A stretch of DNA of 64,000 nt from Chelydra serpentina (GCA_037349315.1 JBAIAC010000059.1:4242001-4306000), one strand, 5' to 3'. Positions 1 through 9,527 are shown, counted from the first letter of the stretch. Translations and numbers: made by a program. The notes: generated by a model from the letters alone, not told the origin.

Positions 1-221
1 CACTGACTCACTGGGAGGCTTTTGACTAGTTTCAGCCAGCCCCTGATTGGCTGCAGGTGTCTCAATCAACCTCCCTGCCTTCTGGAAAGTTCTTACTTGG
101 CCCCAGGTGTCTTGATTAACCTGGAGCAACTGCCATAAGATATCAGGGATTTGTTTAGCCTGGGGCTAACATACTGGTTCCTTACCACTTTCCTATAGCC
201 CTCTGGCCTTGCCCCGTCACA
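1..221 (-). repeat. 3' LTR, partial (window edge)
   Basis: This stretch matches 5164-5384 base for base with no indel. On the minus strand the LTR starts at 221 with TGTGAC, just after a purine-rich tract. The remaining 393 or so bases of the LTR lie outside the window. The visible stretch contains only one CpG, so it is a poor reporter of CpG decay. Confidence 0.95.
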
Positions 222-1598
222 TATCCCCCACCTCTGCTTAACACCATAGAGTTGGGCAACCTGGGACTCCAGGCAATGTGCTCTTGACAGACCATCAGCA
301 TTGCCATGGTGGCATCCAGCCCGGTGCCATATGCGGAACTGGAACGGTTGGAGGGATAAAAACCACCTGGTGACCCTTGAATTCTTTTCCTTATTCCGCT
401 GCATCCACTGGAGGGGTGCATGGTCCGTCACAAGAGTAAATCGCCGGCCCAAGAGGTAATAACGCAGTGTCTCCAGGGCCCATTTGACAGCAAGGCATTC
501 TCTTTCGACTACTCCATACTTCTGATCTCTTGGGAGCAGCTTTCTGCTTAGGTAGAGGATTGGGTGTTCTTCTTCTCCAATCATTTGCGATAGAACCGCC
601 CCCAACCCCACCTCGGAAGCATTTGTTTGTAAAATAAATTCTTTGTTAAAGTCTGGGGCTATAAGTATGGGGTCATTACAGAGGACCGTCCGAAGGTCTA
701 TGAATGCCCTCTCCGCTGCATCAGTCCACTTCACCATGTCTGGACCTCGGGCCTTCACCAGGTCCGTTAGGGGACTTGCCCTAGTGGCGAAGTGGGGAAT
801 AAAACGTCGGTAATAGCCTACCACGCCTAAGAATGCACGGACCTGCTTCTTTTGGATCGGCCGGGGCCTGTTTTGAATCACCTCTAGCTTATTCGTTTGG
901 GGCTTCACTATGCCCCTTCCTACAATATAGCCCAGGTACTTAGCCTCTGATAGCCCTATGGCGCATTTAGCGGGATTAGCGGTGAGGCCAGCCCGCCTTA
1001 AGGTGCGCACTACTGCCTCAACTTTCTCCAAGTGGGTTCCCCAGTCTGGCGTATGGATAATGACATCATCTAGGTACGCAGCTGCATAAGTAGTATGGGG
1101 GCGCAGCAGTTTATCCATGAGGCGCTGGAATGTGGCCGGGGCCCCATGTAACCCGAAAGGAAGGACTGTATACTGGAATAGCCCATCCGGCGTGGAGAAT
1201 GCTGTCTTTCCTTTAGCTTCTTTGGTCAGGGGAATCTGCCAATATCCTTTTGTCAGATCCGGTGTGGTCAAGAATCGGGCACTACCCAGTCGGTCAACCA
1301 GTTCGTCGATGCGTGATATGGGGTATGCATCAAATTGGGATACTTCATTCAGTCGGCGGAAGTCATTACAGAATCTTGTGGTACCGTCAGGTTTAGGCAC
1401 TAGAACGATTGGACTGGACCACTGACTGTAAGATTCTTCAATAACCCCTAATTCTAACATTTTCTTTACTTCAGCCTTGATTGCTTCTCTTTTGGCTGCT
1501 GGGATTCAGTAGGGTCTCAATGTTACCTTGGCTCCGGGGATCGTGCGGATATGGTGATAGGTCTCAGTTGTCCACCCCGGTTTTGTAGAGAACACATC
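93..1598 (-). pseudogene. gypsy pol: reverse transcriptase and RNase H
   Basis: The longest open part (455 codons from 1460) holds the reverse transcriptase core: a fingers/palm block with LVPKPDGTTRF, a PDLTKGYWQI block carrying the first catalytic Asp, the LPFGL block and the YLDD active site (1065-1076). RNase H follows, but its first catalytic position reads QTNAS, with Asn (codon 621-623) where the family has Asp. Further motifs are YFxRF-like VGYYRRF and the terminal HRAGxxHGNADGLSR. An in-frame TGA at 1506-1508 separates the open part from its natural N-terminal extension, and another TGA (1599-1601) separates it from the integrase. The frame runs through the polypurine tract and ends in the LTR. 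The enzyme copies element RNA into DNA; this copy is dead. Confidence 0.93.
222..236 (-). promoter_or_regulatory. polypurine tract of the gypsy element
   Basis: On the minus strand a purine run (AGAGGTGGGGGATA) directly precedes the TGTGAC start of the 3' LTR. This is the expected position and composition for the plus-strand DNA primer of an LTR retrotransposon. Confidence 0.75.
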
Positions 1599-3095
1599 TC
1601 AGTTGCGATTAATCATGTCATTTGCCTCTATCTTTTGGGTCGGCGTCAAATCAGGTGATATCCTTACTTGCTCGTGTAAGTTTTCCTCCTGGGGAAGGGT
1701 CTCCTGGGTGACTAAGCATGCCTCTCGATCATGCCAAGGTTTTAGAAGATTGATGTGATAAATTTGCTCTGGTTTCCTGCGGCCTGGCTGCCGCACCTTA
1801 TAGTTCACCTCTCCCACGGCTTCGATCACTTCATAGGGTCCCTGCCACTGGGCCAACAGTTTACTTTCTGCTGTGGGCACCAGGACCATCACTCGATCTC
1901 CTGGTTGGAACCGTCGAAGCTTTGCTCGGTGGTTATAATGGGTTCGTTGGGTCTCTTGTGCTTTCTCCAAGTGTTCTCGTACAATAGGCGTAACTCGAGC
2001 TATCCAATTCCTCATCTGCAGCACATGCTCGACTATATTCCTTCCTGGATGTGGCTCCTCTTCCCAGGCTTCTCTAGCTATATCCAATATGCCCCGGGGG
2101 TGGCGCCCATATAATAGTTCGAATGGTGAGAAACCTGTGGAGGCTTGCGGAACCTCCCGGATGGCGAACATGAGGTAAGGCAATAGGGTATCCCAATCTT
2201 TCCCATCCCGGCTCACCACTTTTCTGATCATGGCTTTGAGGGTCCTATTGAACCTTTCCACAAGGCCATCTGTTTGCGGGTGGTATACGGAGGTCCGTAG
2301 GGCTTGTACATGGAGTAATGAACAGAGATCTTTCATCAACTTGGACATGAAAGGTGTCCCTTGATCAGTCAATATCTCCTTGGGTAGCCCAACTCGGGCA
2401 AAGATCTGTACTAGCTCCTTAGCTATGGTTTTGGAAGCCGTGTGGCATAGGGGAACGGCTTCTGGATAGCGGGTTGCATAATCCAATACAACAAGCACAT
2501 GTTGGTGGCCCCGAGCTGTCTTCTCAAGGGGCCCTATCAAATCCATGGCTATGCGTTCGAAAGGAACCTCTATTATTGGAAGAGGTATCAAAGGAGCCCA
2601 GAAGTGCGGGTGCGAACTATGTAACTGACACTCCGGACAAGAGGTGCAGTATCGTCAGACATCTTCATGTACTCCTGGCCAGAAGAACCTCCGCAGGATC
2701 CGTGCCTGGGTTTTCTTTACTCCTAGGTGTCCTCCAAATAGGTGACTGTGGGCGAGGCTCAATATGGCTTTTTGATGTTTTCGTGGCACCAGAAGTTGAT
2801 GTATCTCTTGCTCCTGCATTTGCACCACACGGTACAGGAGATCTTTCTTCACTATAAAGTAAGGTCCTGGACCCCGGACCTTCCCATCCACAGGTACTCC
2901 ATCTATCTCAGCCACCTCTTTCCTGGCGTTATCATATCTAGGGTCCTCTGCCTGGTCTCGCCCGAAAGTCTCTCTCCCGGGACTAACCTGCCCGAGCTCC
3001 CAGGGGCCAGCCTCTGTTGCTTCCAACGGCTCACTTCCATCATGGCTGGGGCCAGCCTCCGGCTCACCTTCCGTGGTGGTAGTTTCTCTGGCTGC
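1599..3095 (-). pseudogene. gypsy pol: integrase (located upstream of RT)
   Basis: The N-terminal zinc-binding module shows two His in AHSHLFGGHLG, then FFWPG, then a CxxC pair. An in-frame TGA (2655-2657) falls between the His pair and the Cys pair. The catalytic core follows in the segment from 2591: Asp in MDLIGP (residue 17 of that segment), Asp in ILTDQGTPF (residue 76) and Glu in DGLVERFNRTL (residue 112). This gives the D...DX35E spacing of retroviral-type integrases. A GPY/F-type C-terminal module (QWQGPYEV) precedes HINLLKPWH. No chromodomain is seen. The integrase inserts element cDNA into the host genome. Its place before RT is the diagnostic odd feature of this element. Non-functional as read because of the stops. 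Confidence 0.93.
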
Positions 3096-3887
3096 TCATG
3101 TCCATCTGCCTACTAGGGCGATCTTCTGGCCCTGGGTCAGGATCCGGTTTCCCAAAGCTTTTGCAGCCTTCCTCTCCCTTTTTGTCTTCCGGGTCTTTTG
3201 GGGGACTGAGAACAGATCCTGAGAAATCTCAGCGAACATCGGGGGTTGACATTCCCCCGGTGACAAGTCGCTGCCCTCAGGGTCCCCACCTCCCTCCAAC
3301 CTCTCCGGGGGGAGTAAATTATCAAACCCTGGATAGTCTCTCCCAATGACTACAGGATACGGGAGTTTAGGAACTACACCCACTGTCACCTCAATGGGGT
3401 TCCCCTGAACCTCTGTCTCCACCTGGATGGTGGGGTAATGGCTTACGGCCCCATGCACGCACGTCACTGCTACGCGTTTGGCTTGTAGCAGCTGGCTACT
3501 TTTTACCAGCTTACCTGATATTAGGGTGATTGCACTCCCGGAGTCCACAAGCGCTATAGTCTCTACTCCATTTATCTTCACCATCCTAGTGTAGTTATGC
3601 GGGGCTAATGCGATGCCCACAAGGTGGATAAGGGAGCATGGGACCTCCCAATCCCCCAAGTTACATTGCATAGGCTCCTCAGTGCTGGGACACTGTGCAG
3701 CTATGTGTCCCCACTCCCCGCAGGCATAACATCTGTATGGAACCCTAGGCGTTCCCTGGTCTCTTGGTTTGGGAAGTCTAACATCACAATCTTCTTCCTC
3801 CTCAGTTCTCCGACTCTTTATGGCCTCTGGTGGGCCTTCAGCCCCTCTCTTTTTCCACCTGGGCCCTCCTGGTGGCCCAGTCACTCA
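3096..3887 (-). pseudogene. gypsy gag zinc knuckle and aspartic protease
   Basis: A basic linker is followed by one CCHC zinc knuckle (C-x2-C-x4-H-x4-C, 3690-3731), the RNA-packaging module of Gag. About 50 residues later comes an aspartic protease with active-site DSG in the context ALVDSGSAITLI (3537-3545). The flap-like and C-terminal VVIGRDYPGF segments are also visible, so the protease spans roughly 3315-3593. The stretch is bounded by in-frame TGA codons at 3885-3887 and 3096-3098. It is in the same frame as gag above and integrase below, so Gag and Pol would be one fused polyprotein without a frameshift site. Confidence 0.9.
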
Positions 3888-4667
3888 AACGCTAGGGCTT
3901 GGTGCTGCTAGTTTAACCCGGGGTTCCATTTCCTTAACTGGTCAGGTCAGCTCCCTTGCCGTCCTTCGCCTCTCTACCATTGCTACAATCTCATCGTAGG
4001 TGGAGGGTTCGTTCTGGCTTACCCATGCGCGAAGGTCTGGCGGTAGTCCCCTCATGTGTCGGTCGATGACCAGAACCTCTAGTATCTCTTCTGGACTCCG
4101 GGACTCAATTTGCAACCACTTTCGTGCAAGATGGATGAGGTCATACAATTGGGACCGCGGGGTTTTGTCTTCCTGGTACCTCCACTCATGATACTGCTGG
4201 GCCTGCACTGCGGTCGTTACCCCAGATCTGGCCAGGATCTCTGCTTTCAGCTGGGGGTAGTCTGCTGCAGCCTCTTCAGGCAGATCATAGTAGGCCTTCT
4301 GGGCCTCCCCACACAGGAATGGGGCGAGGATGCCAGACCACTGATCTCGAGGCCAGGCCTCCCATAGGGCTGTCCTCTCAAAGGCCAGGAGATATGCCTG
4401 TATGTCATCATTCCCCATCATTTTCTGCAGGCAATTGCTGGCCCGTATGTGCCATGTCCCATCATGGCCATGGTTCATCTCTGTAAGGGCCTTCACTTGG
4501 TTTACCAGTTCCCGCAACATAGTCCGGTCTTGAGCAGCCTGGTCCATCAACAGGCAATTGGTCTCCTGCTGCAGCCGCACTGCCTCCTGTTAGGCAGCTG
4601 CCTGGACACGGGTAGCCTCCTGCTGGACAGCCGTGGCTTGTATCAGTGCCCATACTACCTCTTCCAT
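3888..4667 (-). pseudogene. gypsy gag with SCAN-like C-terminal domain
   Basis: The likely start is the ATG at 4665-4667, the first in the frame after the primer-binding site and leader. About 25 codons later an in-frame TAA (4590-4592) interrupts it, and a TGA follows at 3942-3944. The central part contains a capsid-like helical region ([33 protein letters not shown]). Residues encoded by 3960-4193 resemble the SCAN domain: a HEWRYQ start, a [17 protein letters not shown] helix, then [23 protein letters not shown] and EIVAMVE. SCAN domains are dimerisation modules of vertebrate zinc-finger proteins and are thought to derive from the capsid C-terminal domain of Gmr1-like gypsy elements. Gag forms the particle; this copy is broken. 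Confidence 0.88.
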
Positions 4668-4670
4668 TGT

Positions 4671-4712
4671 GGTGAAAAAAAATAAACCTGCTCCCCCCCC
4701 CCCCTTTTTTTT
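4671..4712. repeat. homopolymer run in gypsy leader
   Basis: An A-run, a C-run and a T-run follow one another between the primer-binding site and the gag start. These tracts are prone to length error in sequencing and assembly. Confidence 0.8.
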
Positions 4713-4750
4713 TAAACACCCCTCTTCTTCCGCCGCGCTGTGCACACCAA

Positions 4751-4768
4751 ATCCCACCGCTAACACCA
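4751..4768 (-). promoter_or_regulatory. primer-binding site, tRNA-Leu-like
   Basis: Two bases inside the 5' LTR, the plus strand reads ATCCCACCGCTAACACCA. This looks like the 3' end of a leucine tRNA with its CCA tail. Compared with a vertebrate tRNA-Leu acceptor end as I remember it, only the two bases before CCA region differ. On the minus strand it would pair with that tRNA to prime reverse transcription. Confidence 0.65.
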
Positions 4769-4770
4769 GT

Positions 4771-5384
4771 TGTGACAAAGTTCCTCCTCTACCTCGGTGG
4801 GTCCTGCACTTATTGGCGGATTTTTTTGTTTGCCTCCGAGATCTTCCCCTCTGGTAGAACCCACAGTCTAGATCAACTCCTCCTGTGCTTGATCAGAAGT
4901 TGGGAGGTTTGGGGGGAACCCGGGCCCACCCTCTACTCCGGGTTGCAGCCCAGGGCCCTGTGGACTGCAGCTGTTTAGAGTGCCTCCTGGAACAACTGCA
5001 CGACAGCTACAACTCCCTGGGCTACTTCCCCATGGACTCCTCCCAACACCTTCTTTATTCTCACCACAGGATCTTCCAGCAGTACGCCCTCTTACTCTCA
5101 GCTCCTAGTGCCTCTTGCTCCCAGCTCCTCACACCCAACCTCCTTCCACAGCTCCTCCCCCCTCACTGACTCACTGGGAGGCTTTTGACTAGTTTCAGCC
5201 AGCCCCTGATTGGCTGCAGGTGTCTCAATCAACCTCCCTGCCTTCTGGAAAGTTCTTACTTGGCCCCAGGTGTCTTGATTAACCTGGAGCAACTGCCATA
5301 AGATATCAGGGATTTGTTTAGCCTGGGGCTAACATACTGGTTCCTTACCACTTTCCTATAGCCCTCTGGCCTTGCCCCGTCACA
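4771..5384 (-). repeat. 5' LTR, complete (614 bp)
   Basis: The LTR starts TGTGACGGGG at 5384 and ends TTTGTCACA at 4771, giving perfect 6-bp inverted termini (TGTGAC/GTCACA). It holds a CCAAT box and an AATAAA on the minus strand. Its U3-side 221 bp is repeated identically at 1-221. The flanking bases at 5385 onward read into a decayed Harbinger transposon. Confidence 0.95.
5054..5059 (-). promoter_or_regulatory. LTR polyadenylation signal AATAAA
   Basis: The minus strand reads GAGAATAAAGAAGG inside the LTR, which is the canonical AATAAA hexamer. A CCAAT motif (5209-5213, minus) lies about 150 bases upstream in the transcription direction. No clear TATA box was identified. Confidence 0.55.
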
Positions 5385-5389
5385 CCGGA

Positions 5390-6460
5390 GAAGAGTCTAT
5401 GGCAGCAGCAGCTGTTCCTCTGGTAGCAGGAGCATACTCTGCAGCCATGGCAGCAGGATGAGGTGAAGGACGCCGAGCTGTTGAAACAAGACAAACAGTT
5501 CCTGGATCGGAGCAGCATTCAGCACTGTTTCTGGGCACAGGAAACCAGCGTGGCTTGATAGGAGAGGATTGTGCTGCAGAGCTGGGAGAACCAGCAATGG
5601 TGAGAGTGCTTCAGGATGGGAAAGGCTACCTTTTTTTAAAGATCTGTGCAGAACTGACCCTGGAACTTCAGCAATAGTGTGCCAACAAATGGTAACCCAT
5701 GCCCGTGGAGAAATGAGTTGCCATTGCCATCTGGAAGCTGACCACCCCAGAATGTCACTAGTCTGTAGCCAACCAATTTGGTGTGGGGAGGTCGACTGTT
5801 GAGGCCATTTTCATGCAAGTCTGCTATGCCGTTGATAAAGTGCTGTCTAACTGGGTCATGCTCAGGAGATTATTGATGGCTTTGCATGCATGGGGTTCCC
5901 AAACTGTACTGGAGCTGTTGGTGGAACCCATGTTCCTATGATTTCCCTTTTTTCTCCCCCACACCTGGCCAGGGTGCAGAATTTATAAACAGGAAGGAAG
6001 ATTTCTCCATGGTGCTCCAAGGACTGGCGGGCCGCTGCGGCAGGTTTACGGATATACACGCAGGGTGGTCTGGAAGTGTCCCTGATGCTAGAATCTTTCT
6101 GAACTCAGTATTGTTTAAATTAATGGAGAAAGGACTGTTTGCACCAGGAGCACTGTGGACACTATTGGTGTGAAGGTTGGTCTGGTTACTTTGGGAGATC
6201 CGGCTTATCCCCTGATGCCCTGGCTAATGAAGGCATGGACAGAAGGAAGGAACATTTGAGCTATCGCCTGAGTAGTTGCAGAATGATAGTCAAGTGTGCA
6301 TTGGGCTGTTTGAAAGGCAGATGCTGCTTATGGAATAGGTTGGAAGTAGCAGGAAAAAAAATGTTCCAACCGTTATAACTGCATGTTGTGTTTTGTGAAA
6401 TATTTGTGAGAGCAAGGGGGTAAAGCTTTACCGATGGGTGGGAGGCTGGAGTGCAGAGAC
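5390..6460 (+). pseudogene. PIF/Harbinger transposase relic
   Basis: Pieces in shifting frames follow the order of a Harbinger (HARBI1-type, DDE_4) transposase. First comes a helix-turn-helix-like block (VAIAIWKL, NQFGVGRSTVEAIF; about 5710-5810). Then the strand carrying the first catalytic residue, where the family DGTH reads GGTH (codon 5920-5922), so that Asp is lost. Next are INRKEDFSMVLQGL, GRFTDIHAGW and VPDARIF (second Asp; 5985-6100), LGDPAYPLMPWLMK (about 6187-6232), and a C-terminal RMIVKCALGCLKGR block (6280-6325). Several stops and frameshifts are present. The family cuts and pastes DNA with TWA target duplications. This copy cannot be active. Confidence 0.85.
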
Positions 6461-7244
6461 TTGTTTGGTGGTTCGAACAGCCCACAAGGCCCCCTATAGA
6501 GAAAGCAAATACTGGGGGACTGCTGTCAGGGATGCCTATTGTTTGTATTTTGAGCCTCATGCCTGAACATGTTAGCCCATGGGGAGCAGGTTAGGCATTG
6601 GGATGCAGACATTGGGAGCACTGGGGTATTGTATGGGGGTGGTTGAAGTTGAACTTTCCCTATGTGCTTTTGTAAAATCCTATGAATGATTTTATTTAAA
6701 AGATTTGCTGTGTTAAATGCAATGATGACTCATAATAGATGTATTGTAAATGTATTGTATTGTAATGTATTGTAAGTTTATTATGAAAGAACAATAAAAA
6801 CAATAATATTTTAATGAAACAAATAGAAAAATAATATTTTTGTATTTGGTTAGTGAAATAAATTTCCAGTCTTCTTAAATAACCAACTATTCACAAACCT
6901 TTAATTACTGCAACAGTGCAAAGAAAACTCAAAGTGCAACAATAAGAACATTTCAAATACAACAATTTGTGGAGGGGAAGTGGGCCATAAAGTTAAAGGT
7001 GAGTTTATGCCTTGTCTCTTCTTGTCCACATGAGTTTTGGGGTTGAGTGCTGCAGCTCAAAATTCTCACAGGCAATGGAGGGCTCAAAAGAGCTTGATTC
7101 CAAGGTGCAAGTGTTCTCTGTGCTCAGAGGTTGGAGTTGAGAGGTGAATGGGAGCCATTGAGAGTACTTCTATGGGGAAGGAATTGCTGCCAGTCTCAGT
7201 AGCCAGCATTGTCAAGGAGCTGAAGGACACAGCTGGGTCCCAAA
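6461..7244. other. untranslated middle of the Harbinger element
   Basis: AT-rich sequence between the two converging Harbinger relics, with AATAAA-like signals near 6793 and several short repeats of TGTATTG (6740-6775). No gene was recognised. It probably holds both 3' untranslated regions. Confidence 0.4.
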
Positions 7245-7620
7245 TTACAGGATTGCAGGGCCTGCTGACCTATCAGGAACATGTTTTGCAGGGGGGCATT
7301 CAAACTCATAATAGTGTCCATGAGTTGCCTCTGCATCTCTCTCTTTTTCCATGCTCTCCTTTGCCATGGTAATGCTCTCCTTGGCCACAGCCAAAATCTC
7401 CTGGGAGAGTTGCATTTCTTTCTCCCTCTGGGTCCTCATGTACAGCCTCCATTTTTCAGCCAGCCTGGTTTTCCTCTCTGACTTTGCCATGAGTCCTGCA
7501 AACATCTTGTCCCAAGTCTTTGTTTTTCTCCCCATATGGTTGACCAGCCTGGCTTCGGTAGATACAGGCCCTGTCCTTGATGATTTGGCTATTGCAAGTG
7601 CTGTGGCTATGGGAGTAAGG
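7245..7620 (-). pseudogene. Harbinger second protein (Myb/SANT partner), C-terminal part
   Basis: The open segment from 7535 (96 codons) reads GRKTKTWDKMFAGLMAKSER and then a charged, Met/Glu/Lys-rich helix likely to form a coiled coil. In-frame sequence upstream to about 7620 is also open. The KRxxDxMFxxLM pattern followed by a long charged helix is what the C-terminal half of the Myb/SANT-like accessory protein of vertebrate Harbinger elements looks like. The transposase relic 0.8 kb away on the other strand fits the usual convergent two-gene layout. The SANT domain itself was not found upstream, so the gene is partial or decayed. Family assignment is partly from context. Confidence 0.55.
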
Positions 7621-8811
7621 GAGAAAAGTAGTTGTTTATTGTTCGTATCCCAGAGAGTCCTGGGTGCATTTGGATTTCAGTCTTCTGTGTCTGCTTTCAT
7701 GCTGTTAGCTCCAACCACCCCACCTCTATGTTCCAGGTTTGTTTTTGCAGTTTTGTTTGTGTGCTGGAGGCATTTCTATGGTATTGGAGGTTATGAGGGG
7801 CATGGGATGCCAGCTGGATAGTAATCCCTGCTACATCCCGTTGACGCTATCCTCACTCTCAATGACGTTATGTTGAGGCAGGTGACTAGGAGGAAGAGAA
7901 TGGTGTTATTCAAAAAGGCAAAAGGCAGATCAGCAGATAGGCTGTGAAGTTATTCACCAGGATGTTCCTCCACAAGAAGTGCTGCAGGAACAGAAGGGGC
8001 TGCAATACCGGGCATGCAGCTATTCCTATAAGGTGCAAAACAAAATCCAGCTATTTCTTAGGCTTATGTTCTGCTATATCTCCCCTACAGGCATGGAGAC
8101 AGTGCAGAGAAAAACAAATAGTGTCCTACAATGATTGTCAGCTACAATGCGTGTTACAGGGCATTTGTACCTCAGCAGGGAGCAGTATTGTTTGTGCCTT
8201 GACTGGGCACGCAGTGTGCCTTGTAAACTACGAAAACGAACGTTTATGATCCTGTAAGCACTGTCTCAAACTGTTGAATTTAGCACAAAGGAATGCTTTC
8301 ATTATTTGAATCTGGAGCAGGAGTGGGCAGGGTTCAGACTGTGACCATGCCACGCTCGTGGGCTCCATTTTGAAGCTGCATGAAGCGGTGTGGGGAGCGA
8401 GGCAGCAACTCCTAGCTCACATCTGCCAACAGTAATAATAAATTGTAAAGATGGGTCCTTACATGCCTGAGTTCTCTCCAGATGATCTGACTCTTCAGTC
8501 TGAGATTGGGTTTCTGGCTGGGACTCAAGCTTAGCCAGTCCAGGGTAAGAATTGGGGTCCATTATAGCAAGGCAGGACCGGGGCTGGCTTTCCAGTTGGC
8601 CGTAGCCACATTCTCGAGTCCCAATAAGATCCTGGCTGTTAGAGGACAGCTCCTCTCAGGCATCCTCCTGCTCATCCTCCAGGGGTCTCGCCGGTCATTG
8701 CTGGTGGTTTGGAGAGTGTGGGGCAGCAGGCTCTGAACGGTGTCTGGGACGGGTCATACTATAGTTCTGGAGAATCCTTTCCAGTTCATTGACAATTTTA
8801 AAAACAAGATT
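7621..8811. other. no recognised gene; possible outer part of Harbinger element
   Basis: Short open frames only. It may contain the far end of the Harbinger transposon, but no terminal inverted repeat could be matched because the other end is not visible. Nothing else can be supported. Confidence 0.35.
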
Positions 8812-8945
8812 TGACTGTTTTTCTAAAAGATGTGCTCTCGGAATTATTTTGGGGAAGTTCTGTGGTCTACTGTGTTACACAGGAGGTCAGACTAGATGAT
8901 CACAATGGTCCAGCTGGTCTTATGATCTTGTATACCCATGAATGC
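8812..8945 (+). repeat. CR1 LINE 3'-end fragment
   Basis: Contains the diagnostic CR1 tail wording GGTCAGACTAGATGATCAC followed by a cytosine/thymine-rich stretch. The same tail occurs in other copies in this window. Plus orientation and only the extreme 3' end. Confidence 0.75.
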
Positions 8946-9527
8946 CCCCTATTGGATTGTCTCCTTTTGTCCCTCATTTCAATGTACTTTCTCCTGAGCT
9001 GCTTGTGCTTTATCTGGCACTGCTTTGCAATGCCCAGAGAAAGGTCCTTACTCCTGTGGCTAGCCACAAGAGTTTCCTGAGCTGATGCTTTTCTTCAGAT
9101 GGCAAGCGATCCAGGGTCTCAGTGCATTTCCAAGCAACTGTATGAGGCACGTTGTGAGGCTTCTGAAATGTTATCACAGTTATATTGCCAGAATAGTGAT
9201 ACACTGGGAGCCAGGAGCACAGGGGAAAAATCTGGCTCTGTGCCATCTTTTAAAGGGGGAAGGGTCATCCTGAAAAATTGATAACAGGGCCGGGAGGGCA
9301 CACAAGTAAATGGACAGGTCAGTAAAGGTCAGCCTGCAAAGCACTGTGGGATAGCTTTTGGTAGCATGCAAAAATTAGTGCGCAGCAATTGTGTGCACAC
9401 AAACAGAAGACCAAATTAACTGAATTAGAAGCAAACCTGGTCCACTTTGGAAGACTCCAGAGCTCTCAAGCATCATGTGTATGCAAACATTTTCAAAACT
9501 GATCAAATCAATTTGATCCAGTTTCAT
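8946..9527. other. no gene seen
   Basis: Mixed-composition unique-looking sequence between two CR1 fragments. Both strands carry only short open frames without recognisable domains. Confidence 0.5.

Larger units (their letters stand above)
1..5384 (-). mobile_element. Ty3/gypsy LTR retrotransposon, Gmr1-like pol order (3' end cut by window edge)
   Basis: Read on the minus strand, the order is 5' LTR (5384-4771), primer-binding site, gag, zinc knuckle, protease, integrase, reverse transcriptase, RNase H, polypurine tract and 3' LTR (from 221, running off the window). Gag-pol is one frame from the ATG at 4667 to a stop at about 93, inside the 3' LTR. Seven internal stops interrupt it and no frameshift is seen. 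Integrase lies upstream of reverse transcriptase, which is the reverse of canonical gypsy elements and matches the deuterostome Gmr1-like group. The visible 221 bp of 3' LTR is identical to the matching part of the 5' LTR, which suggests recent insertion. The outer target-site duplication cannot be tested because the left end is missing. No envelope gene is seen. Confidence 0.93.

Noticed and set aside
1599..2591. Gypsy integrase as a domesticated host gene (GIN1-like)
   Set aside because: It is flanked in frame by other element domains and by LTRs, and its frame is interrupted by stops. It is an element relic, not a host gene.
4590..4667. Gag start at an upstream position in the leader
   Set aside because: The first ATG in the gag frame is at 4665-4667. 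Upstream lies a homopolymer-rich leader without a better start.
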